From contig NC_085852.1 in assembly GCF_020906515.1 (NCBI RefSeq), forward strand, positions 2,914,001-2,978,000: 64,000 nt of DNA. The letters run 5' to 3'. A program made the translations under genes and the position numbers. Of this stretch, positions 11,890-23,647 are shown one piece after another; position 1 is the stretch's first letter, and the number at the start of each line of letters is the position of its first letter. The notes under the pieces are model-generated. The model made no database searches. It was not told the DNA's origin and saw only the letters and a program-made list of their open reading frames with translations. This stretch comes from Vanrija pseudolonga. Lineage: Eukaryota; Basidiomycota; Tremellomycetes; Trichosporonales; Trichosporonaceae.

Positions 11890-12849
11890 ATGCCCCGACC
11901 TCGCGATGATGGTGAGCCTCGCCTAACCACCTGCCTGGTGGCTTCATCGCCTCGTGTCGACTGACAAAGACCAGTGGACACCCTCACGGCAACGCACACG
12001 CCTGTAGCGTCAGACCTGGCATGGGATCCTCCTCCCCGGCGGCGCAGACGATCCCTCTTCTCCGCCCCACGCCGCCCCGACACCTTGGCAGACGTGATGG
12101 GCGTGATCAACGCGCAACCTGCCTCCTCCCTCTCCGTCGCGCTGCCACCACACCTCGCACCGGCGTTCTTCGAGTCCCTCCGCCACGTCGACGTGCTCGA
12201 GCTGCGCGTGTCCGCTGCTGGCCGGGACGCGGTGCAGCCGTTCGTCGGATACTTGAGCCGCTGTGGGCGCCTGCAGCGGCTGGTCGTCGCCTTCTCACCT
12301 GGGGTCGACATCGCGCCCGTCCTCGCTGCCGTGAAGGGGACCCGGCTCAAGCGCGTCTGTTTGTGTGGCCTCGGCTTTGTGGAGTGCAAGTGCCGCGTCC
12401 AACCCATCGGCGCGTCCACCCTCGGCGGGGTGCTCGACGCGCACTGCGCGGCGTCGTACAGGCAACGCTGCGCCGCGCTGCGCGTGCTCGTCGTCGCTCG
12501 TGTCCTGCTACACGCGCGGGCGAAGCGTACCCGCCGGTGGAGTCGTGCCCTGCCGGAGACACAAGGGCATGGGAACGAAGGCTGCGCGCCAGCGGTGTTC
12601 CGCCGGCCCCGCGTCCCGGCCGCCCCGCTCCTCTCCCTGCCGTTCGAGCTGCGCGCGCTCATCGCGTCGTTCGTCGCTGACCCCGACGAGGTGGGCATCG
12701 ACGGCGTGCGGAGGCTCATTCGGCTCGCGCGGGATCGTGGGTCGTTGCGGCGGGTCGCGAGGGGGCTCGGGCGGCTGGTCGACTCGCGCGAGGTCTCTTC
12801 TTGGGCTGAGGCGCGGGACGAGTGGCTTGCCATGGGTGGGTTTGGGTAG
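11890..12849 (+). CDS. GGFW-family protein, short form
   Basis: Member of the tandem GGFW family. Exons 11890-11911 and 11975-12849 give 298 residues; the first intron is in phase 1 as in most members. The N-terminal domain is reduced to a short DLAWDPPP segment with an arginine run, and the second, phase-0 intron is absent. The repeat-like region follows (DTLADVMGVINA), then a cysteine motif LCGLGFVECKC, the segment RVLVVARVLLHAR, and the C-terminal module beginning LLSLPFELRALI near residue 225. The protein stops at WLAMGGFG. Function unknown. It is convergent with the next member at 13130-14535. Confidence 0.72.
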
Positions 12850-13129
12850 AGGGATACCTTGGACCTTGGAGACACATGGGCGACAAAAGCGATACCTGTA
12901 GACAATGTATGTAGGTGATTCTTGCCAAGACGGCGGGCTGTGCGCATCAGTCACCTCCACACAGTCACCACGGACACGATACAATCTCCCGGCCACATGC
13001 GGCGGGTCTACAACTCTAGTATTGGTGGTGGTGGTACAAGCAGACAAACACTGCGGGGCGTCGTCGTCGGCGCCAACATGCTTCTCTCTCAACAAACGCT
13101 CTGCAGACTCTCAACAGACTCCCCCAACG

Positions 13130-14535
13130 CTACACCGTCCAGTCACGCCACGCGACCGGCACGCGGTGCTTCCACCAGAACCCGCCGTTCCCGAGCCACT
13201 CGCCGAGCGCGAGGGGGAACGTGATGCCTGCGGTGCGTGCCTCGCAAACGCCGGCGGCGAGGCGCCCGAGCGAGGCCGGGTCCTCGACGTGGCTCAACAG
13301 CTTGGACCACTGCTCATCCGTTAGGGCCAGGGGGTCGGCAGACGCGTGGCGGATGATGTTGGCGCGGAGGTGTGGTGGGAGCTCGAGGAGGGGGAACGGG
13401 GCGGCGCGGGTGTGGGCGTCGGCGTCGGCGCCGGCGCCGTTCGTCGCGGCCTTGTGGATGTCGTTGCCCGTACGGTTCGCGACGCTGCCGTTCGCACCGT
13501 TAACCTCATCGCCGGCACTACCGTTCGCCACGCCCCCCACGCTGCGTCCACCTGCGACGACACGCGCCAGGACGAGCGAGCGCACCGCCGCGCGCCTCAC
13601 CCTCTTGGTAAGGATGGCGTTGCGCTCGAGGTACACGGCCAGCCGGCGCACCTGGCGGTCCCACGCCTCGCCGTCGTCCCCGAGACCATGGCACGCGCAC
13701 GAGGCCAGGCGCTTACTCTTACACTCGCACATGTTGACTGCGCTGAGCGTGGGGTTGAAGTCGCGCACGGCGTCGACGATGGCCGACAGGTCGGCGGCAG
13801 TGAGGCTGCGCCCGGACATGACGAGCGACTCGAGGCCAAAGCTGCGGGGCGACTTGAGGAACTCGACTATCGGCGGGACGTGGGTCGCCTCCGGCTCGTG
13901 TAGGAACATGAGGGAGCGGGGCGGGCCGCGCGTGCCGAGCGCCCAGAACACGCGCTCGAGGTAGTATGGGTGCGGGTCGCATACCAGGCTTAGGTGGGCG
14001 AGGGGGCAGGCGTCGACGGCGCGCAGGATGGTCGGGAGCTTGAAGGCCTAGGTGGGAGAGCGAGAGTCAGCGTGAGAGCGAACAGGTGCGGTGCAGAGGC
14101 AATGTGGGGTGCGCCGACTCACTGGAAACGCCCACGCCTTGATCACAAAGAGCAACCCCGGCCCATTGTCCAGCACGGCCATGCCCTCGACCTTGAGGCT
14201 GTACTCGGCCGCAGCGAGGGGCACCTTGGCGCCGAGGATAGTGAGGGGGTGGGCGTCGACGAGCGCGAGGAGGGGGGCGAGGGGGTGGTGGGTGGGGGCG
14301 GGGGTGACAACGGCGACCTCATCGGCGGCGGTGGTGGAGTGGCCGTCGACGTCCTCGACGGCGGCGACGGCGGCGGTGACCGGCTCATCGTCGACACAGC
14401 GACGTTCAACCGTGACGCTCTCCCACAGCAGCGACGGACGCAGCTCGGCGGCCTGGATCCACACGTTGGCGACTGCGTGTGAGCTTGCTCTTGGGTGGTT
14501 GGCAACTCACTGGTAGGCTCGGCGCTGGGCACCAT
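13130..14535 (-). CDS. GGFW-family protein
   Basis: Exons 14511-14535, 14123-14472 and 13130-14047 give 430 residues, with the family's phase-1 and phase-0 introns. The N-terminal domain carries an Asp/Glu/Ala/Val-rich insert and HHPLAPLLALVDAHP; it is followed by the repeat-like region (ILRAVDACPLAHLSL). The cysteine motif is MCECKSKRLASCACHG, then RSLVLARVV. A linker of about 70 residues precedes the C-terminal module LLELPPHLRANIIRHASADP near residue 344, with LTDEQW, HVEDPASL and EWLGNGGFWW. Unlike some members it continues 13 residues beyond GGFWW. Function unknown. Confidence 0.78.
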
Positions 14536-15523
14536 GGCCGGCCGGGGTATGAACAGGTTAGAATGAAGGAGAGGAACGGAGAGGAAGGAGGGGTGAGGGT
14601 ATGTACAAGAGGAAGGAGGAAGGTGCGAGTGATGACTGCCTCCACCGGTACTGCCGTGTCCTGTTGTTGGACACACTGTGACTGACGGGGGCGAGAGGCC
14701 CGGCCGCCTGGCGTAAAGTTAATCTCGACGCCTCCTCAATGGAACCAAACAATGGCAGCAGGTGGGCATGGTCATTCGCTGGGACTAGTCGGATCGTCGC
14801 GTCTCAGCATTGTCAAGGGCGACGAGGCTGTGCAGGATGACCTTGAGAGACGGCCGGTTTACGGTACATGTGTGCTGCGCACCGTAGATGTAGCTGGGGT
14901 GGTGGGTGGTGGCGGTGGTGGTGGTGAGCGGAACCGACATCAGGCGGCGGCACTAGCTCGCCCAGGCAGCGGGTGCGTGACATGCGATACCGGCGCGCGA
15001 TGGCCAAGTGCCGCGCGCCCATCCTCGGCCGGCGGGTACTGGCTGGGTAGGCTGTATGTACGGGGTCAAGGTCACATCGTGGGGTGTGGTGCAACGGAGA
15101 GGAGAGCAATGTTGACGTCAAGCTCACAAGATCGCAACGAGCACCACCGACAAAGCACGTGACCTCCTACTAGTAGATCGGTGTCTTCATCGTCGCCACA
15201 GTAATCAAAGCCCCTCTCCCGCTCAACAAGCATGTGCCCAGGAACTGGAACTCATGCACACATCCGTAAGCACCGACGCACGACCAGCCCCCCGGCTCTA
15301 GAAGAAGAAGACCACGAGGCAGAACAAAACTGGGTGTGGCACGGCCCGGGCGGGAGATCAGCAAGCATAAGCGGGAAGAGGGCGGGAGTGTAGTCCCACC
15401 ACATGTCGACTACAGCGATGTGGTACGGTTTCGGGGGGTACGTGTCACCGGGGCCTGAGATAAGGCAAGCTCGACAAGCTCAGGCCGCTGGAGCAGTGCG
15501 CCGGCGTGCAGTATGTAGTTGAT

Positions 15524-15557
<34 letters not shown>

Positions 15558-15717
15558 GCCGACCCCGCCGCCACCTCGGCGCACGGCCGACTGGGCCCCC
15601 GCCCCCGCGCCGCGCCCGTGCCTGGGCTCGGAGCCCATCCGATGATGTCGCCGGGAGGCTCATCAACCTCCCGCGACTTTTCTTCTCTTGTTGTTGTTGT
15701 TGTTCTCGCCATCCACC
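14536..15717. other. Intergenic region between divergent GGFW genes
   Basis: No gene found in 1.2 kb. The two flanking family members diverge from here, so it must hold both promoters. Near 15520-15575 there is a tract of GAC/GCC hexamer-like repeats (GCCGACGCCGAC and GACCCCGCCGCC units). A TTG trinucleotide run sits just upstream of the ATG at 15718. Confidence 0.5.
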
Positions 15718-17172
15718 ATGGTGAGCGAGCAGCGGTACTTGGAGGGTGAGTAGTCTCTGCGCCGTCACTGCCCGCCGTCGCTGGCCTGACTCGCTCGCTC
15801 GCAGCCTCCCACGTCCACATCCAAGCGTACGGCTACAACCCCTCCTCGCCGACATGGGACTCTACCCCCGTCCCCCGCCGCGCCGCCTTCGCGCCCCTCA
15901 AGGCCATGGTCGACGAGGCGCCGCTCACCCTCGACGGGGTGAGCATCGCCGTGCGCCAGATGCCGACGTCGCGCGAGGCGGAGCTGAGTGGGTTTGCGGT
16001 CATCAAGGAGATTCCGGGCGTGGGGGTGACTATTAATGGGTACACTGTGCCGGTGAGTGAAGCGAGTGGGCGCAGCCGACGAGCAGGCGCAGAGCGTGCA
16101 GAGGGAGGGGGCAGCAGGAGGCGCAGGAGGACAGGCGTAGAAGCTCGAGAGGAGCATTCTTGGGCCAAACCATCATCCCCCGGCCCACCCACGGCGAAAA
16201 TCCACTTCCTCCCAGATCTCACACCTGCCGCGGGTTCCAACTCGGGTATCGCCCCGCGCCGTAGTAATACCCACCCTCTAGCGTCCTCGGCGTGACGTAA
16301 CAACCTGACGCTGACGCCACTCCCAGCACATTGCCATGCCCATTGTCCTCGAACGCATCCACGCCTGCGCGCTCTCGGCAGTCAACCTGAGCTTCACGCC
16401 GAGCCCCGTGTCGCTGCGGCAAGTGATGCTAGGGCTCCTGCGCCCTGCGTTTCCTCTGCGGTCAGTGCGGCTCAGCATCCCCCTGTCGCCGGGGGAGGTG
16501 CCGGCGCTGTGTGACTTCCTGCGCACTCGCGCGCGCGGGCTAGAGCAGCTCGAGCTCAACGGCGGGTTGCTGGCCGCAGACGACATTGGCGCAATCGCCG
16601 TGGCGCTGCACGCAAACGGCACAATCACCCGCCTCGACCTGTGCGCCTGCCGTCGCTTGGCGGGGCCAGACGCAGGATGTACCTGTGAAGGCTCGCTGGC
16701 GCACGACGCAACCCAACCCCACCGCGCGCAGATCGCCGCTGTCGAACAGCGTAACAGGCGTGCAGGCGCCAGGGTGGGCTCGGCGGCGATACGTGCCTTG
16801 GTCGTGGCTAGAGTATTGCTGCATGCGTGCGCGCCAAACCAGGAAGAGCATACCCCGACGACAACCACGGCGACGACTAGTCCTCCTCGGCAAACAGAGC
16901 CCACACCAACAACGCCACCCTTTCGCATCCTCGACCTTCCGCCGGAAATCCTGGCGCACATCCTCGCATTCAGCTTTGACAGCGGCGCGCTCACGCGACT
17001 CCAGTGGATCAAGGTGCTCCGCCGCGCGCAGGACCGCGGGCGGATCGCCGTCGAGGCGAGACAGTTTGCAAAGTACGCCCCCGGGAGTGGGAGTGAGGAG
17101 ATCTCGGCGGCGCTCGCAGAGTGGGCGATCAGCGGCGGGTTTGTGTGGGCGCACGAGTATGCGCCGGTGTGA
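15718..17172 (+). CDS. GGFW-family protein
   Basis: Exons 15718-15745, 15805-16052 and 16327-17172 give 373 residues. Introns are in phases 1 and 0 at the family positions; the second, 274 nt, is unusually long. The N-terminal domain reads HVHIQAYGYNPSSPTWDS and then FAPLKAMV. The third exon starts the repeat-like region (VLERIHACALSAVNL). The cysteine motif is LCACRRLAGPDAGCTC, followed by RALVVARVLLHAC. After a Thr/Pro linker the C-terminal module begins ILDLPPEILAHIL near residue 292 and includes LTRLQW and AQDRGRIAV, ending EWAISGGFVW plus eight residues. Function unknown. Confidence 0.78.
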
Positions 17173-18005
17173 GGCGTGCATTGACGGGGTGCTTGCGGTA
17201 GCAGCCGAGACCAGTAGAACATTACGGCCCCGGCGCGCTACGCTACGTACCCCGGCGACAGACAGTGTTGTACATTAGCCATTAGCTAGCTAACTGGATA
17301 CAGACAGTGGTGGTATACGTCATGCGAAGAGGTGTGCCGTGGTGCGTTACGCACGCTCACTGTCGTGCTAACAAGAGCCGTGCTACATGGCCATGGGCTT
17401 GGGCTGGGGCTGGGGTGTGGATGTGGTCGGTCGCCGTAGTGGCGCTGGGCTGTAAGCGATCTGGCGGCGCCGTGGGCTTTGAGTGTGGGGATGGTGGGCA
17501 TGATATGCGGGGTGTGGTCGGGCGTGCACAACGACCCAGTGTAACCGCTGGAATGTTCCGAGTCCCTGTGGTCTTGCAGCCCTGGGTGCCCAATGTTGCT
17601 GATGCCGCTGGCCCAGTGCCTGCATAATGTTGCCTGTCATGTACCCATTGCCGAGTGGCCTAGCCGCGAGCGTGCTCGAGTGCAGCACCAGCGCGTGACT
17701 GGCGACTCCTCTGGTGTTGCCCCGCACGCGATTGCCGTTAATCGGGCTTCTAAAAGTGCACTAGCGCCACTTTGTCTAGTGTCTGTTCCTCCTCTCGGCC
17801 AGGTTACATCGACGACACCTTTCTACTTGCAGCTCTCCATAGCCGCGAGAGTGGTGGCTTCATATGCATGGCGGTGTGTACGGGTCACAACGCGCTGCTC
17901 GTCGCCGCTGTGATCATTTACACACTCACTCACACGCTCACCTTCGTCGCCACCACCAGCACCACTCCCACCGCCGCCTGACCCCCCCGCCAAACCCCCA
18001 CCGCC
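17173..18005. other. Intergenic region
   Basis: Nothing gene-like seen in about 830 bp between two rightward family members. The right part should hold the promoter of the gene at 18006. Confidence 0.5.
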
Positions 18006-20024
18006 ATGTTCGGTATGCTCGACTTTGGCCTGGCCAAGGTCTTCGCCGTAAAGGAAGAACAGTACCTGCTAGCCCCAGTGACGATAAAACCCAAGTTTAA
18101 CGCGCTCCGCCCCGCCCCGCCGCCGCCAGCGCCGGTCGCGCTGCGCCCGCCCTCGCCGGAGGAGGAGCTAGAGGAGCCGCAGTACACTGACAACCCGGAG
18201 GACTTTTACGATTATCTCGAGGACGCCGAGCCAGAGGACACGATTTCAGAGCCCTCGTCGAGCGCAACGAGTGTGCAGGATTTCCCGGCGCGTGAGTGGG
18301 CTCGGGGGGAAGGAGTAGGTGGAGGTGTGGGTGCCGCTTGGGGATAGCGGAGCAGTGGAGGGGTGGGTGCCAGACTAGGGGAGGCGGAGCCGGTGGAGGG
18401 GTGGGTGGTGGCATTCTTCTTGATAGCGCAGCGATCATAGGGGTGGGTGGGCGGGCCATTTCTCGCGCACAGCGCGTAGGGGTGGGTGGGCGGAAAAAGT
18501 ACCACTCGCGTAGCAGGGTGGGTGGGTGGGCGAGATGAGTAGCGAGCGACAGCTCGAGGGTGGGTGGGTGGGTCACCTTCCTCGCGAGCAATGCTCTCGA
18601 GGGAGGCAAGGGGGAGTGCCACCTTCCTTCCACCTTCCTTCCACCTTCCTTCCACCTTCCTCGACGGCAACCGGCGGGCGATTAGTATTCTCTGTGCAGC
18701 CCTAACACCCCCAGAACAAGCCCACGTCAAGTTCAAACTCCTCAACCACTCCCCCGTGCCGCTGCACTCCCGCGTCGACTCCTACTCAAACCCGTACCTC
18801 TCCGACCTGCGCTGCATCGACGGGGCAGTCGACGAGGGCGGGTTCGGCGGGTCGCGCGACCCCGACCAGCGGATATGGATTCTGGGCGTGTACGACGGGT
18901 ATATTACGCGTGCTGTTGGCTTGGAGGCCGTCGTGCGCGTGTTTAAAGAGCGCCTAGTGGACCACGGGACAGTGTATTTCGGCTGGCGCGACGACAACCG
19001 CGCAATCTTTGACATCTTCTTCAACATCCTCCCCGCGTTCACACTGCGCACGCTCGACATCCGCTTCCCGGACCCGGCGTACGTGCCTGCGTCTTTACTT
19101 TCCTTCCTGTCCGGGCACCGCGCAAACGGCCTCCAGAGCATCTACGCGACGGGCGTACACTCGTCCCCGCGCCTGCTGGAGAACCTCTCAAGCGCTCTGA
19201 TTGAGGGCCAGGGAACGCCAAAGCGCATCTGTTTCGGCTGGTGCGGCGAGCTCACAGACGACCACGGATGCCCAGGCCACCGGCCGCCGTGGTCGTGCGC
19301 GCGCATCGCCGAGCGCGTAGAGGACGCCGTGGCTACCAACTTCATGCAGCAGTCGTCCGTGCGCGAGGCGTTCAAGGACTCGTTTGTCGTCGCCCAGGTC
19401 ATCCTGCTCGCCCGCCCCGGGCCGTTCGTGCCGAAGCCAATCCACAGGGCGCCGTCCACCCCGCCCCGCGCCGTCTCCTCCGGCACTGGCGTCGGCGTCG
19501 GTGCCCCGCCGCCCACGCCGCCGATCACGCCCGACGGGCCGAGGCGGACAAAGTCGGTGCGGTGGCGTATCGGCGCCGACATGCGCCGCGTGCCCGCGCG
19601 CCCCATGTCCATGGCGGGCGGGACGGTCGCGCCGCTGACCCCAACCACGTCCAACTCGTCGGCGAGCAGCGGCGGCTCGGTCCGCTCGCTGGGCCTGACG
19701 CGCGAGCTGACGCTCCCGTCGTCGTCGAACGGCTCGGTACGCTCAGCGTCCATCCGGAGTAACGCCCAGCGCGTGCCGCCCCGCCCGCGCCGTCGCGCGC
19801 CAGCGTCCCTCGCTACCCTGCCCCGCGCGCTCCAGATCCGCATCATCAAGACGGCCGCCGACGCCCCCGACGACCTCCAGCCCTCCCAGTGGGCGCGCTT
19901 GCTCGAAATCGCTGGCGATAGGGAGTATCTTGGCCACCGGACCCGCGACATCGCCGAGCGCGAGGCCAAGGGAGACGAGTTTGCAGAGCTCATGACGGAG
20001 TGGATGACTTCGGCCGGGTTCTAA
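18006..20024 (+). CDS. GGFW-family protein, large divergent member
   Basis: Exons 18006-18291 and 18715-20024 give 531 residues. The phase-1 first intron is kept but is 423 nt and full of short tandem repeats; the second intron is missing. The first exon is much longer than in other members and codes an acidic, Pro/Glu-rich N-terminus. The central region keeps family spacing (VFKERLVDHGTVYF, then TPKRICFGWCGELTDDHGC), but the C-x-C is altered to CPGH...C. A long Ser/Pro/Gly linker (residues about 290-455) precedes the C-terminal module LPRALQIRIIKTAAD near 460, with LQPSQW and AGDREYL, ending EWMTSAGF at the stop. Function unknown. Confidence 0.72.
18292..18714 (+). repeat. Minisatellite-like repeats inside an intron
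   Basis: The intron holds many GGGGTGGGTGGG-type blocks at about 18310-18570, then four to five copies of an 11-bp unit CACCTTCCTTC at about 18618-18661. Neighbouring introns are mostly 35-60 nt, so the length gain comes from repeat growth. The G-rich strand is the transcribed-sense strand and could form G-quadruplexes; that is inference. Confidence 0.7.
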
Positions 20025-20644
20025 GTAGGTAGGCAGGCGGCGGGTGCGTGTTAGCCGGCACAAGCGCCGCGCCGCGCCGCGCGCCATGTCGCTTCCGAGA
20101 ATCGGCGTTTGGGTTTTCTGGTGCGGGGGTGCATATGCAGAGCTGTGCGTAGCCCGCATGAGTGCTGGCCACTGTCGTTGTGCTGGTCACCTTTAGTATC
20201 ATGTTGTAGGAGTAGGATGTATCGTGTGAGAAGAGCAAAGCCTGGCTGGGGTCGGGTTGATTCCGCCCGTTGTCAACAAGGTCGAGTCTGTAACGTCATC
20301 ACTCCGCATCGTACATTGCGACTTGTTACTTCTCTGGTCAATCCAACTACCACACTAGCATCGCTCACATACCCACGACTCGTGGCCGCGTAAACAAAGA
20401 CACATATCGCACACACGCAGGCGTAGTTCATCGTTACTGGACACTCACGGCAGCTGCTGCGCCCGCCCACACGAGCAGACCAGCAAGCCACCACCGGGCA
20501 GCAGAGCCCCGTAAACAGGCGAGCGACCCATCACGCCGCGCCCATTGCCCACTCCGCCGACTCGTCTCTCAACACCGCGCGCGCCCTTCAGCTTCCTTGG
20601 TCTTCTACCCCGCGCCCATCCACCCCCTCCCCCTCCACACCGGC

Positions 20645-22162
20645 ATGAGCCTCGCCGACACGCGCATGCCGCGCGGCCCCACCCCGCCCCCCGACATCCC
20701 GAAGGGTAAGTCCGCACCTCTGCGCCCCGAGCTCACACATACACACTCAGGCTTCAAAGGCAACGTCTACGCCACGCTCAGGCTGTACACCTACCGCCCG
20801 GCCGACGGGCTGCAGTGGGCCGCTGACCTGGTGCATCTCGACGACGACCCGCTCGCGCCGCTGCGCGCGCTGGGCTCGCGCGACGGCGAGCGCAGATACC
20901 CGCTCCTGTCGGTCATGGACATGTCGGACCCGCGCGACGGCAAGGACAAGCACGCGCCGTTTAGCGATGCGCAGGTCGAGTGCCTCCACGTGCCCGAGGT
21001 CGCTAGGTCCAGCCTGCGGGACGACTTTACGGCCGTCATGAGCGCGGTCAATGCGTGCCGGGTCGACCGGTTGAGTCTGACGCTCGACCACGATAACCAG
21101 GACGGCAGCGGCGCCGCCGACACCGTCGCGACGCTGGGCGCCTTCTTCGAGCTGCTGGATAACCCGCACGTGCGGGCCGTCGACGTCCGCGTGGTAGACC
21201 GCTCAGCTACGCCCGACCCCGAGTTTTGCGCGTACGCTGGCGCACCGGCGCTCGTGCGGCGCGCGCACGGCCTCACGACGCTCGAGCTCCACAAGGACGT
21301 GCTCCATGGCGTTTCTCGCGCGATGGACGCCGAGACGGTGGTCGCGATCGTCGACGCGGTAGGCAAGCACAACAACACGCTGCTCCGCGTGCATCTCGGC
21401 GTGTGCAGCGCAATCGGGTTCAACTGCGACACGCACTTCTCGTGCTGCTTCGACCTGTCGCGCTTCAGCGACGGGCTGAAGGTCGACGGGCGGTGGGACG
21501 AGCTCGCGCGGCTCAGCAGAATACTCAAGCGCAACGAGACCGAGACGGTGCGCCTGCGCACCGCGGCGAAGAAGGTGCTCGTGCCGGCTAGGATACTCCT
21601 CCGCGGGCGGGCGCGCACGCCGCACGACCCGCCGTCGCCGCTCGACACGGTGCGCGCGCCGCCAATAGCGCGGCAGCTGCGGTTCCGGCGCGAGTCGGCC
21701 ATCCTGACCAACGTGGATGGCATCGCCACGTCGTCCCCAGAAGCCAAGGCCAGCCCGCTGCAGCTGCGCCGCATGTCGGCGACGCTCCTGACGATGAAGA
21801 GCGCGCTCAAGCCAAAACACAAGGCGCCGACGTCGCCCAGGCTCGACGAGTCGCGCCCGTTCCCCATCCTCGAGCTGCCGGCGAACGTCATCCGCCTCGT
21901 GCTGCAGCAGCTCTCGGCCGACCCCGGCGCGCTGACCAACGCGCAGTGGACGGCCCTGTTAGACCAGGCGCAGGACCCGAGAAGCCTCGGCCTGCTCGCC
22001 ACGGCAACCCGCGACGCGTCGCACAGCCACAACGCGATCGTCGACAAGATGGACAGCCTGAGGAAGATCTCGAAGGAGAAGTTTAACAAGGCGATGAACG
22101 ATTGGATGGCGAATGGGGAGCTGTGGTGGGAGCGGGCGCCTGTCAAGATTGAGGGGGGGTAG
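20645..22162 (+). CDS. GGFW-family protein
   Basis: Exons 20645-20705 and 20751-22162 give 490 residues. The 45-nt phase-1 intron has a GTAAGT donor; it contains no stop and is a multiple of three, so retention would only add 15 residues. The N-terminal domain is the clearest in the family: LRLYTYRPADGLQW, then DDDPLAPLRALGSRDGE. The second intron has been lost. The repeat-like part includes FTAVMSAVNACRVDRLSL; the cysteine motif is GVCSAIGFNCDTHFSCC; next comes KKVLVPARILLRGR. After a basic linker the C-terminal module starts ILELPANVIRLVL near residue 393, with LTNAQW and AQDPRSL, ending WMANGELWW plus nine residues. Function unknown. Confidence 0.78.
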   Translation: MSLADTRMPRGPTPPPDIPKGKSAPLRPELTHTHSGFKGNVYATLRLYTYRPADGLQWAADLVHLDDDPLAPLRALGSRDGERRYPLLSVMDMSDPRDGKDKHAPFSDAQVECLHVPEVARSSLRDDFTAVMSAVNACRVDRLSLTLDHDNQDGSGAADTVATLGAFFELLDNPHVRAVDVRVVDRSATPDPEFCAYAGAPALVRRAHGLTTLELHKDVLHGVSRAMDAETVVAIVDAVGKHNNTLLRVHLGVCSAIGFNCDTHFSCCFDLSRFSDGLKVDGRWDELARLSRILKRNETETVRLRTAAKKVLVPARILLRGRARTPHDPPSPLDTVRAPPIARQLRFRRESAILTNVDGIATSSPEAKASPLQLRRMSATLLTMKSALKPKHKAPTSPRLDESRPFPILELPANVIRLVLQQLSADPGALTNAQWTALLDQAQDPRSLGLLATATRDASHSHNAIVDKMDSLRKISKEKFNKAMNDWMANGELWWERAPVKIEGG

Positions 22163-22435
22163 GCATGGCTAGCGTTGCGCGGAGCGTAACGCGAGGCGCA
22201 TCTCTACTTGGCCGGCCTCACTCGTGTGGACAATGAGGAAGCGGACGCCACACATACTTGTATGCATATGTTCAGCATTGCGTCAGTGGGGTACGTGCGG
22301 GTGTGCTCGCGCGTAGGCGTCAATCAGCCACTGCATAATGTTACAACAGGGTACAAGGTGTGGGTCGTGAGGGGGACAAGGTGGACAACTATAAAGCTCG
22401 TTCTAAGCCACAACAGGCCATCTACGCCGCGGCCA

Positions 22436-23647
22436 CTACGCATTCCTGCGGTCCAGACGGCGGTTAATACCGCCCAGGAGCACCTTGACGATCATCTCGG
22501 CCGTCATCGCGCCGGCATACGGCACCGTGTCGACGATATCGCGGATATTGTACCTGTTCTCGAGGGCGTCGTCGAGGTCCTGGAGCGCTTCCGTCGCCTC
22601 GGGGTCGCTGCCGATCTGGAACATCTGGATGCCGCACTGCGAGAGCGGGAAGTCGTACTTGTCGAGATACTTTGCAAAGCTGACGATCGCCGACTCGGGG
22701 TCGTCGGTCGGCGCGCCGTCGGTGATAACCAACAAATTGAGCGGCTTGACAGTGTACATGTCGCCGCCGGAGCGCTTGCCGGCCTCGTACGCGGCGTCCA
22801 GCTCGCGCTTGTACTCCTTCAACAGCTTGTCGAGCCGCGCGCCGGTCGGCGTCGCCCCGCTAGGCCGGACGCGGTTGAAGAGCGCCTCGACCTCGCCGAC
22901 GGACTTGACGCCCTTGGCGGCGCTGCGGTCGTTGAGGAAGTAGATGTCGATGCCGTCCTCGTCGTACTTGATCGCATGCGCGACCACGCCCTGGATCGCC
23001 GCGCGCGCCTCGCGCCACAGCGAGCCCGCCATGGAGCCCGAGTCGTCGACGAGGAACACCGTGTCGTAGTCGCGCAGCATGGCGAGCTGCTCCTCGCCAT
23101 TGAGGATGAGGGCGGCCGGCGAGCCCGCGCGCGCAGGAGGAGCCACAGCGGCGTAGCTTGGTGCTGCTGGCGCTGGTGCGGCGGCGTACGTCGTCGGAGG
23201 GGACGGCGGCGCGGCGGCGCGGCTCACGCTGCCGACGCGCACCGGCGCAGCGGGGACAGGCGGCGGCGGGGCAGCGTACGCCGGGTACGCTGGCGGCGGG
23301 GCGACTTCCGGCGCTGGAGCGGCCGCGCTCGGGAACAGCTTGGAGCGGGGCAGGCCCTTGTCGTCGCGGATCTTGGCGAACGTGCCCGCCGTATCGGCGG
23401 CGAGCCGTTCACTGACCTTGGCGAGCGCGCGCTCGAGGTCGTCGAGCTTGGTGTTGACCTCGGCGACGCCCTTGCCCCGCCGCTTCTTGCTCTCGACGTA
23501 CTCGCTCACGGCGATATAGTGCGCCGTGGAGTCCTTTGTGCTCCCGAGCCGGGAGATGACGCTATCGACCGAGGGGCCGGAGGAGAAGAGGGGCTGGGCG
23601 TGGGTGAGTGGGGCTGGGCGGGGTGGCGGGTCGACTCGACTTACCAT
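22436..23647 (-). CDS. von Willebrand factor A domain protein
   Basis: Predicted metal-binding, protein-interaction protein of the intracellular vWA type common in basidiomycetes. With a 51-nt intron directly after the ATG (GTAAGT...CCCAG) the product is 386 residues, starting MPLFSSGPSVDSV; the intron is stopless and in frame, so an unspliced form would also be read. Residues 1-90 are charged and partly helical (a short coiled-coil candidate at 45-65), 90-165 are Pro/Ala-rich, and the vWA domain runs from about 175 to the end. The metal-ion-dependent adhesion site is intact: DDSGS at 184-188, with TDGAPT downstream. No signal peptide or membrane segment. Cellular role unknown. It separates two blocks of GGFW genes. 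Confidence 0.85.
   Translation of the reverse strand: MVSRVDPPPRPAPLTHAQPLFSSGPSVDSVISRLGSTKDSTAHYIAVSEYVESKKRRGKGVAEVNTKLDDLERALAKVSERLAADTAGTFAKIRDDKGLPRSKLFPSAAAPAPEVAPPPAYPAYAAPPPPVPAAPVRVGSVSRAAAPPSPPTTYAAAPAPAAPSYAAVAPPARAGSPAALILNGEEQLAMLRDYDTVFLVDDSGSMAGSLWREARAAIQGVVAHAIKYDEDGIDIYFLNDRSAAKGVKSVGEVEALFNRVRPSGATPTGARLDKLLKEYKRELDAAYEAGKRSGGDMYTVKPLNLLVITDGAPTDDPESAIVSFAKYLDKYDFPLSQCGIQMFQIGSDPEATEALQDLDDALENRYNIRDIVDTVPYAGAMTAEMIVKVLLGGINRRLDRRNA

Noticed and set aside
20791-22146. A 451-codon minus-strand open frame
   Set aside because: Antisense shadow of the GGFW gene at 20645-22162, which has the full set of family motifs.
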